From assembly GCA_016191115.1 (NCBI GenBank), contig JACPPG010000052.1:1-64000 (forward strand): a stretch of 64,000 nucleotides of DNA. Direction: 5' to 3'. How positions within the stretch are numbered: position 1 is the stretch's first letter; each line of letters starts with the position of its first letter. Under the pieces are notes generated by a model. It ran no database searches, had not been told where the DNA came from, and worked only from the letters and a program-made list of their open reading frames with translations. The translations under genes and the position numbers were made by a program. The stretch is from Planctomycetia bacterium (GTDB lineage Bacteria > Planctomycetota > Planctomycetia > Pirellulales > JACPPG01). Positions 51,351 to 60,453 of this stretch are shown here, one piece after another.

Positions 51351-52625
51351 CTACATGCCGGTGCTAATCTTGAAATTGGGCAAGAAAGTGGCGCCGCCGT
51401 CCAGGCTCATGGTGCCCCACAGCTCGGCTTCGTTGTTGGCGCCGGCCGTCCGCTGGCCGCCGCCGCCGGCGCCGTTGTCGCTCCGCGCGTCGTGCCAGAC
51501 GACGACCAGGTTGCCGGTGATCGGATCGATGGCCATCTTGGGCATGAACTGCGAGCTGGTCAGTGCCAGCGTGCTGATGAGCGTAGTGCCTTGCCAGGTG
51601 GCGCCGTTGTCATCGGAATGCTTGATCCAGATGTCGGTGTCGTTGCTCTCGTTGCCGAATTCGTCGGTGTAGACCATCCACAGGCGGTCGGTGGCGCGGT
51701 TCCAGGCGAGGCTGGCCTCGGCGCCGATGTTGCGGGTCGGCTGCGCGGGAATGCTGTCCTGGGCGCCGACGTTTGTGGTGGCGGCATTCACCGCGGCGGC
51801 GAAGGCGGCGCCGCCGATGCCGTTGGCGTCGACGTTCACGCGAACGGTGTCCGGACCTTGACCCGACCCGGCGCTTTGCCAGGCGACGATCGCCTTGCCG
51901 CCGGCGCCGATGGCGATATCGCCGAAGTTGCCGAACGCGGCGGCCGATCCTGGCGCGTCCTGCACCGCGGAAAACGCGCCCGTGGCACCCAGCGCGGTCG
52001 CGGTGGCGCCGGCGGCGACGATGGCGCTATCCGAGCTCCGCTGCCAGGTGAGCCAGACGTCCCCCTTCGCGGCGGCCGAGCTGGGGCCGGCGACGATGGT
52101 CGGCTGGTCGCCCTTGCCGAAATTGCCGATCTGAGTCCACGTCGCGCCGTTGTCCGTGCTGCGGCCGACGATAATTTCCTTGTTGGCGCTATTGTCGACG
52201 TACGTCACGTAGAGGTTGCCAAATCGATCGTAGGCCACGCTGGGATCGCCCTTGGCCGCTGCCAGTCCGTCGGTGCCTGTGCCCAAGAGAACGGGGGCCG
52301 TCCACGTCGCTCCGCCATCAGAGCTGCGCATGCCCACGTTGCGCGGCGAGCCGGTCGAGTAGTCGACGCTGGCGGCGAACAAGAGGCTCGGCCCGACGGG
52401 ATTGATGGCGATGGCCGCCTCGGCCTGCGTCGTTTTTGACTTGGTGATGTTGACGTTGGGACCGATAATCACGGCCCGCGCCTCGGGCGCGACGCCGGCC
52501 GCGGTTGCGGCCACCAGCCACCAGGTCATCGTCGCAAATCGCCGGGCGGCGTGATTGGGCCGACTGCGACGGGCCACCGAGCGCGAGGCGCCGGCCGCGC
52601 GAGAATCCGATATGGGCGAGTTCAT
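51351..52625 (-). CDS. BNR-repeat exported protein that has lost its PEP-CTERM tail
   Basis: This 424-residue protein has a long N-terminal leader with a signal peptide (about 30-52). A beta-propeller of sialidase/BNR type follows, with repeated SSDGGATWTAPVL, STDNGATWTQIGNF and HSDDNGATWQGTTL. It ends with KISTGM and an amber stop, after which the VPEPS tail continues in the same frame. Without that tail the protein should not be sorted to the membrane. GGAGG lies about 9 bases before the ATG at 52625. It faces the dockerin/BNR gene tail to tail. It may be recently inactivated, or the stop may be a sequencing error. Confidence 0.82.
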   Translation of the reverse strand: MNSPISDSRAAGASRSVARRSRPNHAARRFATMTWWLVAATAAGVAPEARAVIIGPNVNITKSKTTQAEAAIAINPVGPSLLFAASVDYSTGSPRNVGMRSSDGGATWTAPVLLGTGTDGLAAAKGDPSVAYDRFGNLYVTYVDNSANKEIIVGRSTDNGATWTQIGNFGKGDQPTIVAGPSSAAAKGDVWLTWQRSSDSAIVAAGATATALGATGAFSAVQDAPGSAAAFGNFGDIAIGAGGKAIVAWQSAGSGQGPDTVRVNVDANGIGGAAFAAAVNAATTNVGAQDSIPAQPTRNIGAEASLAWNRATDRLWMVYTDEFGNESNDTDIWIKHSDDNGATWQGTTLISTLALTSSQFMPKMAIDPITGNLVVVWHDARSDNGAGGGGQRTAGANNEAELWGTMSLDGGATFLPNFKISTGM

Positions 52626-52796
52626 TAGCGTTTTCCTCCGCTACTCATGTTGCTGCGACACGTACGCGCGTCGCAGCGCCCACCTCCACCGGCGCGCAAA
52701 GAGCGTGCGGGAGGATCGGCGTCGGCGATAACGCTACCGAATCGCCGTCGGATTGTAAAGAAAAATCGCCCGGGAAATGTGCCGGCCGTCTTTGCC

Positions 52797-54389
52797 TCAC
52801 CTGGCGCTCGGGCTTGAAGGCGGGATGGCGTCAGCCGGGCCGGCGGCGTCAGGCGTCTCCCCTCGCAGGCGTCTGACGCGGCCTTCGGTCCAGGCGCGCA
52901 AGCGGGCCAGCCGGCTGGTGCCGCGAAGAAAATAGTAGCTGTCGAACGAATCGAAATGCTCGCGGTACCGCTCGGCTCTGACCTCCTCCCACCCCGCCCG
53001 CGGTTGCACTTTGCCCAGTTCGATCAGCTTCTCTGCCAATGCATCGCCTAACAACTGGTGTCCCGCGAAGCCGGGGTGAACATGATCCACCAACCATTCG
53101 CCCCCCACGATGCCGTGCGCGCTGCGCTGCTCGAAGAGCTGTTGCGCGTCGACCAGCGGGGTGCCTGTCGTAGCGGCGATATCCAGGACGGCATCGTTCA
53201 TCGGTTTCAAGACCCGTAGCGGGCAGACGTCCTGCTCCTTCGCTTCCAGATAGGCGTCGCGCGCTTCGTTGAAATGGCCTGCCGCTTCATGAGACTTGGC
53301 CAGGTTATAGAATCCGCCGGCGTAAAGTGGATCGAGGCGGCAGGCTGTATCGAACAGCTCGATGGCCTTGTCGAGGTCGTAGCTCTCGCCGTGCAGGTGT
53401 TCGCGCGCCGCTTCGCAAAGCGACTCCCACTCGTCCCGCTCGGCGTCCGTCAGGTCCCCGCGGTGCTCGCTCTTGAACGGCGGGCAATCGGCGATGTTGC
53501 ACGCGGGGTTTACGAGGATCAGGTCCACGCCCGCGTCGCGGGCCAGGTCCACCATCCGTGCCAGGTTGAAGCAATAGTGGGCGATGACGCCCTGCCGCCA
53601 CGCGTCGTCGCGGTGGTACTCTGCCAGGCCACCCTGATAGTCGAGCAGGGCCTCGACCTCGGTGGGCAGTATCGGCCGGCCGCTGGGCGCATCGGCTGAC
53701 GACGCGTCGCGCCCACGCAAATACACTTCTCGCGCCAAATTGAAGGTGCGCAGCCGAGCGGCCCCGGCCAGCAGCCCGTTAACCACTCGGCCGCGGCCTT
53801 GGATGTGATCGAAGGCGCGCTCTTCCAGGAACTCGTTGTGCCCTTCGCAGAGGATGATCAGGTCCGGTTCGTAGTCGAGCACTTCCTGCAGGATCGGCAC
53901 CAGCCGGTACGTGGCGTAGGACGTGCCGCCGCAGTTGACCACTTCGTAGCGACGCGCCGGATCGGCCGCTTCGAGCGCGATTTCCAGCCACGTCGGGAAT
54001 GACGTCCCGGTCTCAAAGGGCTCCCCCTGCACGGTCGATCCGCCCAGGCAGAAGATGCGATATTCATCCGCCAGTTTCTGGGCCGCGAACGATTCAGGAC
54101 GGAAGTAGCCCTGCCGGGCCTTGGGGATTTCGTACCTGGTTCCTTGCTCGTTGAGAACGAATAGCGGCCGCACCGAGCGGAAGCCCACGAACGGGTCGTC
54201 GTGCAGACTGGGGCGACCCCAGTCGAACAGCACGCACAGACATTCGATCCCCACAAAGGGTGTAAGGCCGACGAGCACCGCCGCGCAGCGAAATACCCAC
54301 TGCCGGCGACGGCCCGCTCGACGCGGTCCCGCTTCCGGCCCCGGCGGCTCACGCGTCGCTTCGCTCTTGGCCCGCTGTTCCGCAGGCAT
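52797..54389 (-). CDS. Membrane-anchored SGNH hydrolase with TPR segment
   Basis: The 530-residue product has a basic N-terminus and one membrane helix (about 32-52). The SGNH hydrolase elements are block I GGSTVQGEPF (Ser nucleophile), the GHNEFLEER region and block V WLVDHVHPGF with the catalytic Asp/His. A TPR-like helical segment at about 325-380 (ELFDTACRLDPLYAGGFYNLAKS) sits inside the fold. It probably acts on an acyl or carbohydrate ester at the envelope. The ATG at 54389 opens the frame, and no clear Shine-Dalgarno sequence is visible. Mobile-repeat remnant copy 8 lies 90 bp upstream. Confidence 0.85.
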   Translation of the reverse strand: MPAEQRAKSEATREPPGPEAGPRRAGRRRQWVFRCAAVLVGLTPFVGIECLCVLFDWGRPSLHDDPFVGFRSVRPLFVLNEQGTRYEIPKARQGYFRPESFAAQKLADEYRIFCLGGSTVQGEPFETGTSFPTWLEIALEAADPARRYEVVNCGGTSYATYRLVPILQEVLDYEPDLIILCEGHNEFLEERAFDHIQGRGRVVNGLLAGAARLRTFNLAREVYLRGRDASSADAPSGRPILPTEVEALLDYQGGLAEYHRDDAWRQGVIAHYCFNLARMVDLARDAGVDLILVNPACNIADCPPFKSEHRGDLTDAERDEWESLCEAAREHLHGESYDLDKAIELFDTACRLDPLYAGGFYNLAKSHEAAGHFNEARDAYLEAKEQDVCPLRVLKPMNDAVLDIAATTGTPLVDAQQLFEQRSAHGIVGGEWLVDHVHPGFAGHQLLGDALAEKLIELGKVQPRAGWEEVRAERYREHFDSFDSYYFLRGTSRLARLRAWTEGRVRRLRGETPDAAGPADAIPPSSPSAR

Positions 54390-54478
54390 ACTCCGATCCT
54401 GGATGTCGCGAAAAAAAGCAGGAATCCCAGCAATTTACCACGCGATCTTGGCGGTGTCGCGGAGGAGTGATTATTGGG

Positions 54479-54542
54479 CAGTGCCATTCACAGATTCAAG
54501 CTGGACCGCGGCGCACCGGGCTTGAATATGGGAACGGCCCTG
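54479..54542 (-). repeat. MITE-like repeat A remnant, internally deleted
   Basis: It begins CAGTGCCATTCACAGATTCAAG and ends GAACGGCCCTG but lacks most of the hairpin core, so it is a 64-bp deletion derivative with both termini. The remaining DNA from 54543 to 54685 contains no recognisable feature. Confidence 0.7.
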
Positions 54543-54685
54543 CGCCCAAGCAGAGTTGGCCACAGTTGTTCGAACCGGGCAATCGCGTGGTAAATAACGC
54601 GGCGATGTTCGAGAGATTTGGTGGCGCAGTCTGGCCCCGGTAGAATCTGCTGCCAACACTACGCCGAACATCGTCGGATGGACCG

Positions 54686-55468
54686 ATGCTCCCCTTGCCG
54701 ATTGCGATTCAACTCCACAGTCTGCGTCTCCCCTTCAAGAAGGCGTTGCCGGTGGCCGCGCAGTTGGGCGTCGCGGCGGTCGAAATCGACGCCCGGGAGC
54801 ACGTTCGGCCGGGCGATCTCTCCGACACCGGTCGCCGTCAGTTGCGGAAGATGCTGGCGGACCTGAATCTGCGGGTCGCGGCCGTCGCATTTCCTACGCG
54901 GCGGGGTTACAACGTCGCCACGGAACTCGATCTTCGCATAAGCGCCACCAAGGAGGCAATGAAACTCGCCCATGCGCTTGGTGCGAACGTGGTCGTCAAT
55001 CAGGTCGGCCGCGTGCCGGCGACTGACAGTCCCGAATGGGGAACGATGCGCGAGGCGCTTGCGGACTTGGGGGCGTACGGCAATCACGTCGGCGCCACGC
55101 TCGCCGCGGAGACGGGAAGCGAAAAGGGAGAGGATCTGGCGCGGCTCGTCGAGGCCCTGCCCGAAGGGGCCTTAGGCGTGACCTTCAACCCAGGCAACTT
55201 GATCGTGAATGGATTCTCTGCCATGGATGCGGTCCGCGCGCTCGGCCGTTACGTCCGCTACGTACACGCTCGCGACGCCGTTCGCGACCTGGCGCGCGGC
55301 CGGGGAGAGGAAGTGCCGCTGGGACGAGGCGTCGCCGATTTCCCCGCGCTTTTGGCCGCGCTCGAGGATCACGGATACCGCGGCTACCTGTGCGTCGAGC
55401 GCGAGCGGGCCGAGAATCCCGTGTACGAGATCGGCCACGCCGTGCAGTTCCTCAAAAGCCTGAACTGA
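54686..55468 (+). CDS. Sugar phosphate isomerase/epimerase-type TIM-barrel protein
   Basis: This 260-residue protein has the xylose-isomerase-like (AP endonuclease 2) TIM barrel. The strands include PIAIQLHSL, AAVEIDAREH, LAAETG and FNPGNLIVNG, with the metal-ligand region YVRYVHARDAV and the final GYRGYLCVERE. The fold suits sugar isomerases and epimerases, and the substrate cannot be told. No signal peptide is seen. The ATG at 54686 has no clear Shine-Dalgarno sequence. It is divergent from the SGNH gene and converges on the exported protein after it. Confidence 0.85.
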   Translation: MLPLPIAIQLHSLRLPFKKALPVAAQLGVAAVEIDAREHVRPGDLSDTGRRQLRKMLADLNLRVAAVAFPTRRGYNVATELDLRISATKEAMKLAHALGANVVVNQVGRVPATDSPEWGTMREALADLGAYGNHVGATLAAETGSEKGEDLARLVEALPEGALGVTFNPGNLIVNGFSAMDAVRALGRYVRYVHARDAVRDLARGRGEEVPLGRGVADFPALLAALEDHGYRGYLCVERERAENPVYEIGHAVQFLKSLN

Positions 55469-55472
55469 GAAG

Positions 55473-55636
55473 GTAGGGTGCTCTGCGCGCACCGGCCGTC
55501 GCGCCCGACCATGGTGCTCGCAGAGTACCCTACTATCGCGACTGGCTTAAGAAGGTCTGTCGCCGGGGGTGCCATGAGGTGCCACTGGCTTTGCCAGAGC
55601 TCCGCAAGCAAGGACGGCACTGGCGAAGCCAGTCAC
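55473..55636. repeat. Two intergenic hairpin repeats
   Basis: The first hairpin pairs GTAGGGTGCTCTGCG (55473-55487) with CGCAGAGTACCCTAC (55519-55533). The second pairs ACTGGCTTTGCCAG (55584-55597) with CTGGCGAAGCCAGT (55620-55633). The first motif recurs as GTAGGGTGCTCTACG before rplK at about 63424. They lie between two convergent genes and may also act as terminators. Confidence 0.6.
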
Positions 55637-55673
55637 AAGATTCGAGCTACCACTGGAAGGGAGAGGGGGGAGC

Positions 55674-57065
55674 TTACTTCCGCACGGGCGCCACGGTCGG
55701 CCGGGCAGCGGTGTCGGCCGATTCCGCTAGGAAGCGAAGCGTCGCCAGGATCGAGGCGTCGCTCGTGCCAAAGCGGTCGACCAGGGCCGATTCCAGCGTG
55801 AAGGCGGCCACGACCTGGTGCCCTCGCCCATCGGCCACCAGATAGTAGTTCCACTGGATGGGCAGTTTCTCGACCTCGCCGGTGGTGATGACCCGGCACA
55901 AGTAGTGGCCGGCCGCGGTGACACTCTCGCGAGCACTCTCGAAGCGGCCGAAGGTCTTGCCCAGCGACCGCTCGACGTCTTCCTGGAACTTGGCGAGCGT
56001 CAACCGCTTGCCCGCCTCGACGGGCGCGAGCGCCGTGACGTTGCACTGGGCCACCAACTCGCCCCGGTCCACCAGCCGCAGCACGACCGAGTCGCGGGCC
56101 TCGTTGACCACGTGCCATCCACGGTCATGGAGAAAGCGAAATCCGCCTTGCGCCGATTCGTACTCCAGCAGGGTCGACTCGGGCCGCGGTTCCAGAATCA
56201 CGCCCGCTAGCGCGCCATCGGAAAGGGCGTCGCTTGTGACCTTCGGCGTGATCTTCATCTGCAAGCGGGCCACGACGTCGACGCCGGGGGCCACGTGGCC
56301 GATGGGGCGTTTTTCCTTAATCAGTAGGGCCACCCAGGTGATGCGCCGCGTTGCAAGGTCGAACTTGTAGCGGCCCTTCAGCTCGATTTCGGTGGAGACA
56401 CCCTCGGCGGCGCCGTGCACGGTGCCGGCCAGCTCCAACTGGGCGGCGGTCGCCGTCGCTTCCTTGAACCGGCTGCGAACGTCGCTTTCGCTGACCGCGT
56501 CCAGATTCAAGAGCGCCGCTACAGAATCGTTGCTGTGCTGCCACTCATCGCCGGGCGAAACGGGCCGGTCGGGCAGCAACTGTTCGACCAACAGGCTCGA
56601 CGCCGGAATCTCGATCAAATCCAACTCCTCGCGCGAAAGCGGGTTCACGGGGCTGAACATCGTGGTTCGCCCCGCGCCCCCGACGACCGACACCAGGCGG
56701 CGATCGTCGCGCAGCCGCGGCCGGGCCCCGCCCTTGTCGATCTTGATGACCGCGTCGCATCGCCGGTATTGGCGCGCGGCGCGAACTTCGCCAGCGTCCT
56801 GGCCGCCGGGTGGCAGGCGCTTTTCGTCGTAGACCATGCTGCCCACGACGCTCATCTTCAGGGCGTGCACCTTTTTGTCCTTGTCGCCAACCATCGACAG
56901 GTCGCCACCGACTTCCAGCAGCACCTCGACCTGCGAGACGTCGCCAGGCCGCTGGCGCGGCGCCAGGGATTGGCCGTCGGCGCCCACGGCCGGCCGCGTT
57001 GCGGCGGCCACGGCCAGAGCGGTGCAAGCGGCAAGGGGCCAAAGGCGACGGCTCTTTCCCAACAT
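55674..57065 (-). CDS. Exported protein of unknown function
   Basis: This 463-residue protein has a signal peptide (about 5-29) and a beta-rich mature part. It carries the motif DEWQHSNDSVAAL and a C-terminal half with LEYESAQGGFRFLHDRGWHVV, which could form a ligand-binding domain. No catalytic residues or known domains stand out. AAGGAA precedes the ATG at 57065; a start at 57149 lies outside the signal peptide. The sequence is well conserved in style with planctomycete exported proteins, but I cannot name a function. Confidence 0.65.
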   Translation of the reverse strand: MLGKSRRLWPLAACTALAVAAATRPAVGADGQSLAPRQRPGDVSQVEVLLEVGGDLSMVGDKDKKVHALKMSVVGSMVYDEKRLPPGGQDAGEVRAARQYRRCDAVIKIDKGGARPRLRDDRRLVSVVGGAGRTTMFSPVNPLSREELDLIEIPASSLLVEQLLPDRPVSPGDEWQHSNDSVAALLNLDAVSESDVRSRFKEATATAAQLELAGTVHGAAEGVSTEIELKGRYKFDLATRRITWVALLIKEKRPIGHVAPGVDVVARLQMKITPKVTSDALSDGALAGVILEPRPESTLLEYESAQGGFRFLHDRGWHVVNEARDSVVLRLVDRGELVAQCNVTALAPVEAGKRLTLAKFQEDVERSLGKTFGRFESARESVTAAGHYLCRVITTGEVEKLPIQWNYYLVADGRGHQVVAAFTLESALVDRFGTSDASILATLRFLAESADTAARPTVAPVRK

Positions 57066-57470
57066 TGCCAGATTCCTTGTTTTGCGGGGGCCCGAATTGC
57101 GGTTACCTTCCGCGCCAGAGCGCACGACATCGCTAGATCGACCTGTCATGTCGTGCCAGTCCAGGGGAAGTTACCCAACGGGCGGTGCCAGCGTCTAACT
57201 GACAGCGGCGGCGCGGGGGACGACGAAAGGCGGCGGGACTTTTTCGCCATTAGGGGCTTGCGAACGGCACGCCGCCTGCGTAGTGCCAACGGGTGGGGCG
57301 GGGGAGGCCAATGACCAGTAGTCGGCCGAGCACTGACTGTGCAAGGCGCGCGGGAACCGGAAAGACAGTCCCAGGAATGGGTTAAAGGCGGGCCGTGGCC
57401 CATTTCGAGACGCCCGGGAGCTAGTGCCGCCGCGAAAATCGCAGCGAATCGCGAACTTTCCATAGTCCAC
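57066..57470. other. Intergenic stretch upstream of the sigma factor, no gene seen
   Basis: About 400 bp between divergent genes. Several short frames are present in both strands, but none has a ribosome binding site and a domain. The downstream end holds the sigma-factor promoter. Confidence 0.35.
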
Positions 57471-57498
57471 TGGACACTTTGTTGCGTAGGACTATTAA
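57471..57498 (+). promoter_or_regulatory. Sigma-70-like promoter for the sigma factor gene
   Basis: TGGACA and TATTAA are separated by 16 nt, about 260 nt upstream of the start codon. A long leader would follow, with no terminator visible. Confidence 0.35.
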
Positions 57499-57755
57499 AT
57501 GCCTTGGTCGGACAGGCGAAGGACCCAGCAGAAGAAGAACCAAAAACGCCTGATGCGTGTCCAAACCTGGCGGCCCTTTCAGGCAGGAGGTGGCAGGGCG
57601 AACGAGGCATGGCGGAGAGATGCGTGGCGGCTGGCGAAACAGAGCTCGGATGCTCCGGTGACGTCGGCCGCCTGGCAAACCAAGGAAATGACTTTGTCGG
57701 GCGCTGGAGTCGCAGGGAATGCCGGCAAGGTCTGTGATCGGAGAAGGGGTTTCGC

Positions 57756-59423
57756 ATGCATTCGGACTATCTAAGCCCGGCCATCCGCGAGTTGCGCGAT
57801 CAGCAGGTTCGGTTCGCTCCGCGTGAGAAAAAGCTCGCGCAGGCGGATCGCGCGGAAAAGCTGCTTTCGGAGCTCGATACGAAGCGAACGTACAGCTACG
57901 AGTACCTCTGCTATCGCGTCACCGACTTCCGTCCCGAGGCATTCCCGGACGTGCGCCTATCGGGGCGTCAGGCGCGGCACGATCTGCGCCTGTTCATCGA
58001 GGATGTGTCGGACGCCGCCGACGTGCGGGCGGACGCCGTCACCGAACCGGTGATGACGGTCGGCGAGCTGAGCAAGCGTTTCAAGGTTTCCACGAAGACC
58101 ATCTCGCGGTGGCGGCAGCAGGGGTTGGTGAGCCGACGATTCCTGTTCGACGGACGGAAGCGGGTCGGATTTTTGAAGAGCTCCGTTGACCGATTTGTGG
58201 CGGGCAACGAAGAGCGCGTCGAGCGTGGCAGCCGTTTCAGCCAGCTCACGTCTGACGAGAAGTCGACGATCATTACGAAGGCCCGGCGGCTGGCCCGCGC
58301 CGGGGGTTGCCCGGCCGACGTCGCGCGTCGGCTGGCGGAAAGCATGGGTCGCAGCGTGGAAACAATTCGCTATACGTTGAAGCAATTCGACCAGGAACAC
58401 CCCGATGCAGCGGTGTTCCCTGAGTCGACCGGCCCACTGGACGAGCCGGCCCGGAAGAAGATCTACCAGCAATACCGCCGCGGCGTGTCGGTCGAGGCAC
58501 TGGCGAAAACGCACCAGCGCACGAAGACCAGCATCTATCGCGTGATCAACGAGATGCGGGCCTTGCGGATCATGGACCTGCCGCTGGATTACATCGATAA
58601 TCCGCTGTTCGGCAAGGCGCAGGCCGAGCGTGTGGCCCTCGGCACAATGCCGGAGAGCCCGCCCGCGCCCAAGAAGCCGCGTCTACCCAGCGGCTTGCCG
58701 ACGTACCTGGCAAGCTTATACGAGGTGCCGCTGTTGACGCGGGAGCAGGAAGTGCACCTGTTCCGCAAGCTGAACTTCCTGAAGTACCGCGCGAGCAAGC
58801 TGCGGGGATCGCTCGATCCGCATCGGGCTCGCAGCAGCGTCATGGACCAGATCGAGCGGGACTACGAAGACGCCGTGACCACCAAGAATCAGATCATCCG
58901 CGCCAACCTGCGGCTGGTCGTGTCGATTGCCAAGCGGCACGTGGGCCCCGGCGACAACTTCTTCGAACTGGTGAGCGACGGCAACATGTCGCTGATCCGG
59001 GCGGCGGAGAAGTTCGATTTTGCCCGCGGCAACAAGTTCAGCACGTACGCCTCGTGGGCGATCATGAAGAACTTCGCCCGCACGATCCCCGACGAGTTGC
59101 GGCACAAGGACCGGTTCCGGACCAGCACCAGCGAGATGTTTTCCGCCACCCAGGACGGCCGCACGGACCAGTACGCCCAGGAGAGCGCTCAACATCAGCG
59201 GGAGCGGCAGATTGGCCGCATCCTGGAGCGGCTTGACGAGCGGGAGCAAAAGATTATCATTAGTCGGTTCGGGTTGTCGCACGGGCAGGAACCGCTGACC
59301 TTGAAAGAAGTTGGCGCCGAAATGGGCGTCACCAAGGAGCGGATCCGTCAGATCGAGGCCCGAGCGCTCGACAAGCTGCGGCGGGCGGCCGAGGAAGAGC
59401 GGATCGAGGTGCCGGGGCTATAA
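57756..59423 (+). CDS. RNA polymerase sigma-70 factor with N-terminal helix-turn-helix
   Basis: The 555-residue product has a MerR/excisionase-like helix-turn-helix at about 100-145 (VGELSKRFKVSTKTISRWRQQG) and a second helical region at about 205-270. The sigma-70 core follows: region 2 (NLRLVVSIAKRHV, NMSLIRAAEKFDFARGNKFSTYASWAIMKN) and region 4 (REQKIIISRFGL, LKEVGAEMGVTKERIRQIEARALDKLRR). The N-terminal part replaces the acidic region 1.1 of RpoD and is unusual; it resembles planctomycete sigma factors of this layout. It is probably a group 2 or alternative factor rather than the main one. GGAGAAGG is followed by the ATG at 57756. A hairpin terminator follows its stop. Confidence 0.9.
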   Translation: MHSDYLSPAIRELRDQQVRFAPREKKLAQADRAEKLLSELDTKRTYSYEYLCYRVTDFRPEAFPDVRLSGRQARHDLRLFIEDVSDAADVRADAVTEPVMTVGELSKRFKVSTKTISRWRQQGLVSRRFLFDGRKRVGFLKSSVDRFVAGNEERVERGSRFSQLTSDEKSTIITKARRLARAGGCPADVARRLAESMGRSVETIRYTLKQFDQEHPDAAVFPESTGPLDEPARKKIYQQYRRGVSVEALAKTHQRTKTSIYRVINEMRALRIMDLPLDYIDNPLFGKAQAERVALGTMPESPPAPKKPRLPSGLPTYLASLYEVPLLTREQEVHLFRKLNFLKYRASKLRGSLDPHRARSSVMDQIERDYEDAVTTKNQIIRANLRLVVSIAKRHVGPGDNFFELVSDGNMSLIRAAEKFDFARGNKFSTYASWAIMKNFARTIPDELRHKDRFRTSTSEMFSATQDGRTDQYAQESAQHQRERQIGRILERLDEREQKIIISRFGLSHGQEPLTLKEVGAEMGVTKERIRQIEARALDKLRRAAEEERIEVPGL

Positions 59424-59443
59424 CCCGCGGCACGGTTGGACCC

Positions 59444-59470
59444 GCCGGCCAGGGAGGCCGGTTTTCGTCG
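59444..59470 (+). terminator. Rho-independent terminator after the sigma factor gene
   Basis: A CCGGCC/GGCCGG stem with an AGGGA loop is followed by TTTTCGTCGTTTTT. Confidence 0.65.
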
Positions 59471-59691
59471 TTTTTCGGCGCCTCCGGGAGCTTCCCGGGG
59501 GCGTTTTCGTGGTGCCGCCAGACAGCGGATCTAGCGCGAAAGAGAGGTCGCCAGCAGCCGGTCGAGATACCTATGCCCGCGCGTTTCTTGCGGAGCGGGG
59601 TGCGGCTGTTGAGTTCGTTGCGACTTCCCGCGGCTTCGTGGGCGATTTCGGCCTGTTTTTCAGCTCCAAGTTCGTCTTTGGGCATGAGATA

Positions 59692-59719
59692 TTGCAGACT
59701 GTGTGGAGTTCATTATATT
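59692..59719 (+). promoter_or_regulatory. Promoter of the tRNA-tuf cluster
   Basis: TTGCAG and TATATT are separated by 16 nt, about 30 nt before the first tRNA. The rest of the 324-bp gap after the sigma gene (59471-59691) shows no gene. Confidence 0.5.
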
Positions 59720-59747
59720 TAGTGGTTTTCGTAGCGGGTTCTCGCAG

Positions 59748-59820
59748 GCTAGCGTAGCTCAATCGGCAGAGCGGCTGATTTGTAATCAGCAGGTTGTGGG
59801 TTCAAGTCCCTCCGCTAGCT
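59748..59820 (+). tRNA. tRNA-Thr (anticodon TGT)
   Basis: The 7-bp acceptor pair GCTAGCG/CGCTAGC encloses a standard cloverleaf with the anticodon loop TTTGTAA, read as TGT, and the T-loop GGGTTCAAGTCCC. CCA is not encoded. It is the first of a tRNA cluster that precedes tuf. Confidence 0.93.
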
Positions 59821-59902
59821 TCGTGGACAATCTGCGGCGGGCGCGTTGGGCGGAAGTGGCACCAAAAGCGGCGTGGCGTCGAGGGCTTGCCGAAACATCG
59901 CT

Positions 59903-59984
59903 GGGGGGTTTCCCGAGCGGTCAAAGGGGTCAGACTGTAAATCTGATGGCTTAGCCTTCGCAGGTTCGAATCCTGCACCCCCCA
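59903..59984 (+). tRNA. tRNA-Tyr (anticodon GTA)
   Basis: The acceptor GGGGGGT/ACCCCCC encloses a long variable arm typical of tRNA-Tyr, with the anticodon loop ACTGTAAAT read as GTA and the T-loop GGTTCGAATCC. CCA is not encoded. Confidence 0.93.
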
Positions 59985-60101
59985 TTACATGGCCGGCCGC
60001 TGTCCCCTCGGCGAAACCTCGACACACATGGATTCACGCGGTCTGCGTCCTCACTACGGGGAGCTGCTCCCGGCGAACAAGAAGGACTAATGGGGGGATT
60101 T

Positions 60102-60172
60102 GCGGGTGTAGCTCAATGGTAGAGCAATAGCCTTCCAAGCTGAAGACGAGGGTTCGATTCCCTTCACCCGCT
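60102..60172 (+). tRNA. tRNA-Gly (anticodon TCC)
   Basis: Acceptor GCGGGTG/CACCCGC, anticodon loop CTTCCAA read as TCC, and the T-loop GGTTCGATTCC. CCA is not encoded. Confidence 0.93.
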
Positions 60173-60307
60173 TGGGTCCGAATCGCATCGCCAAAAGCGG
60201 AAGGGAACATGTTGCACGATGAGGCCGAGGTGACGAGAAGCTGTTTCTCCAAGGAAGAATCACGCGGGAAAAGATTGCCACGAGCCGTCCCAGGGGGACC
60301 GACACAG

Positions 60308-60380
<73 letters not shown>

Positions 60381-60453
60381 CCTCCGCTATTTAACAATCA
60401 AGATTCGACCGTGCTCTCCCAGAGCACAATAGTCCAGAGCCAAGGGAGATAGA

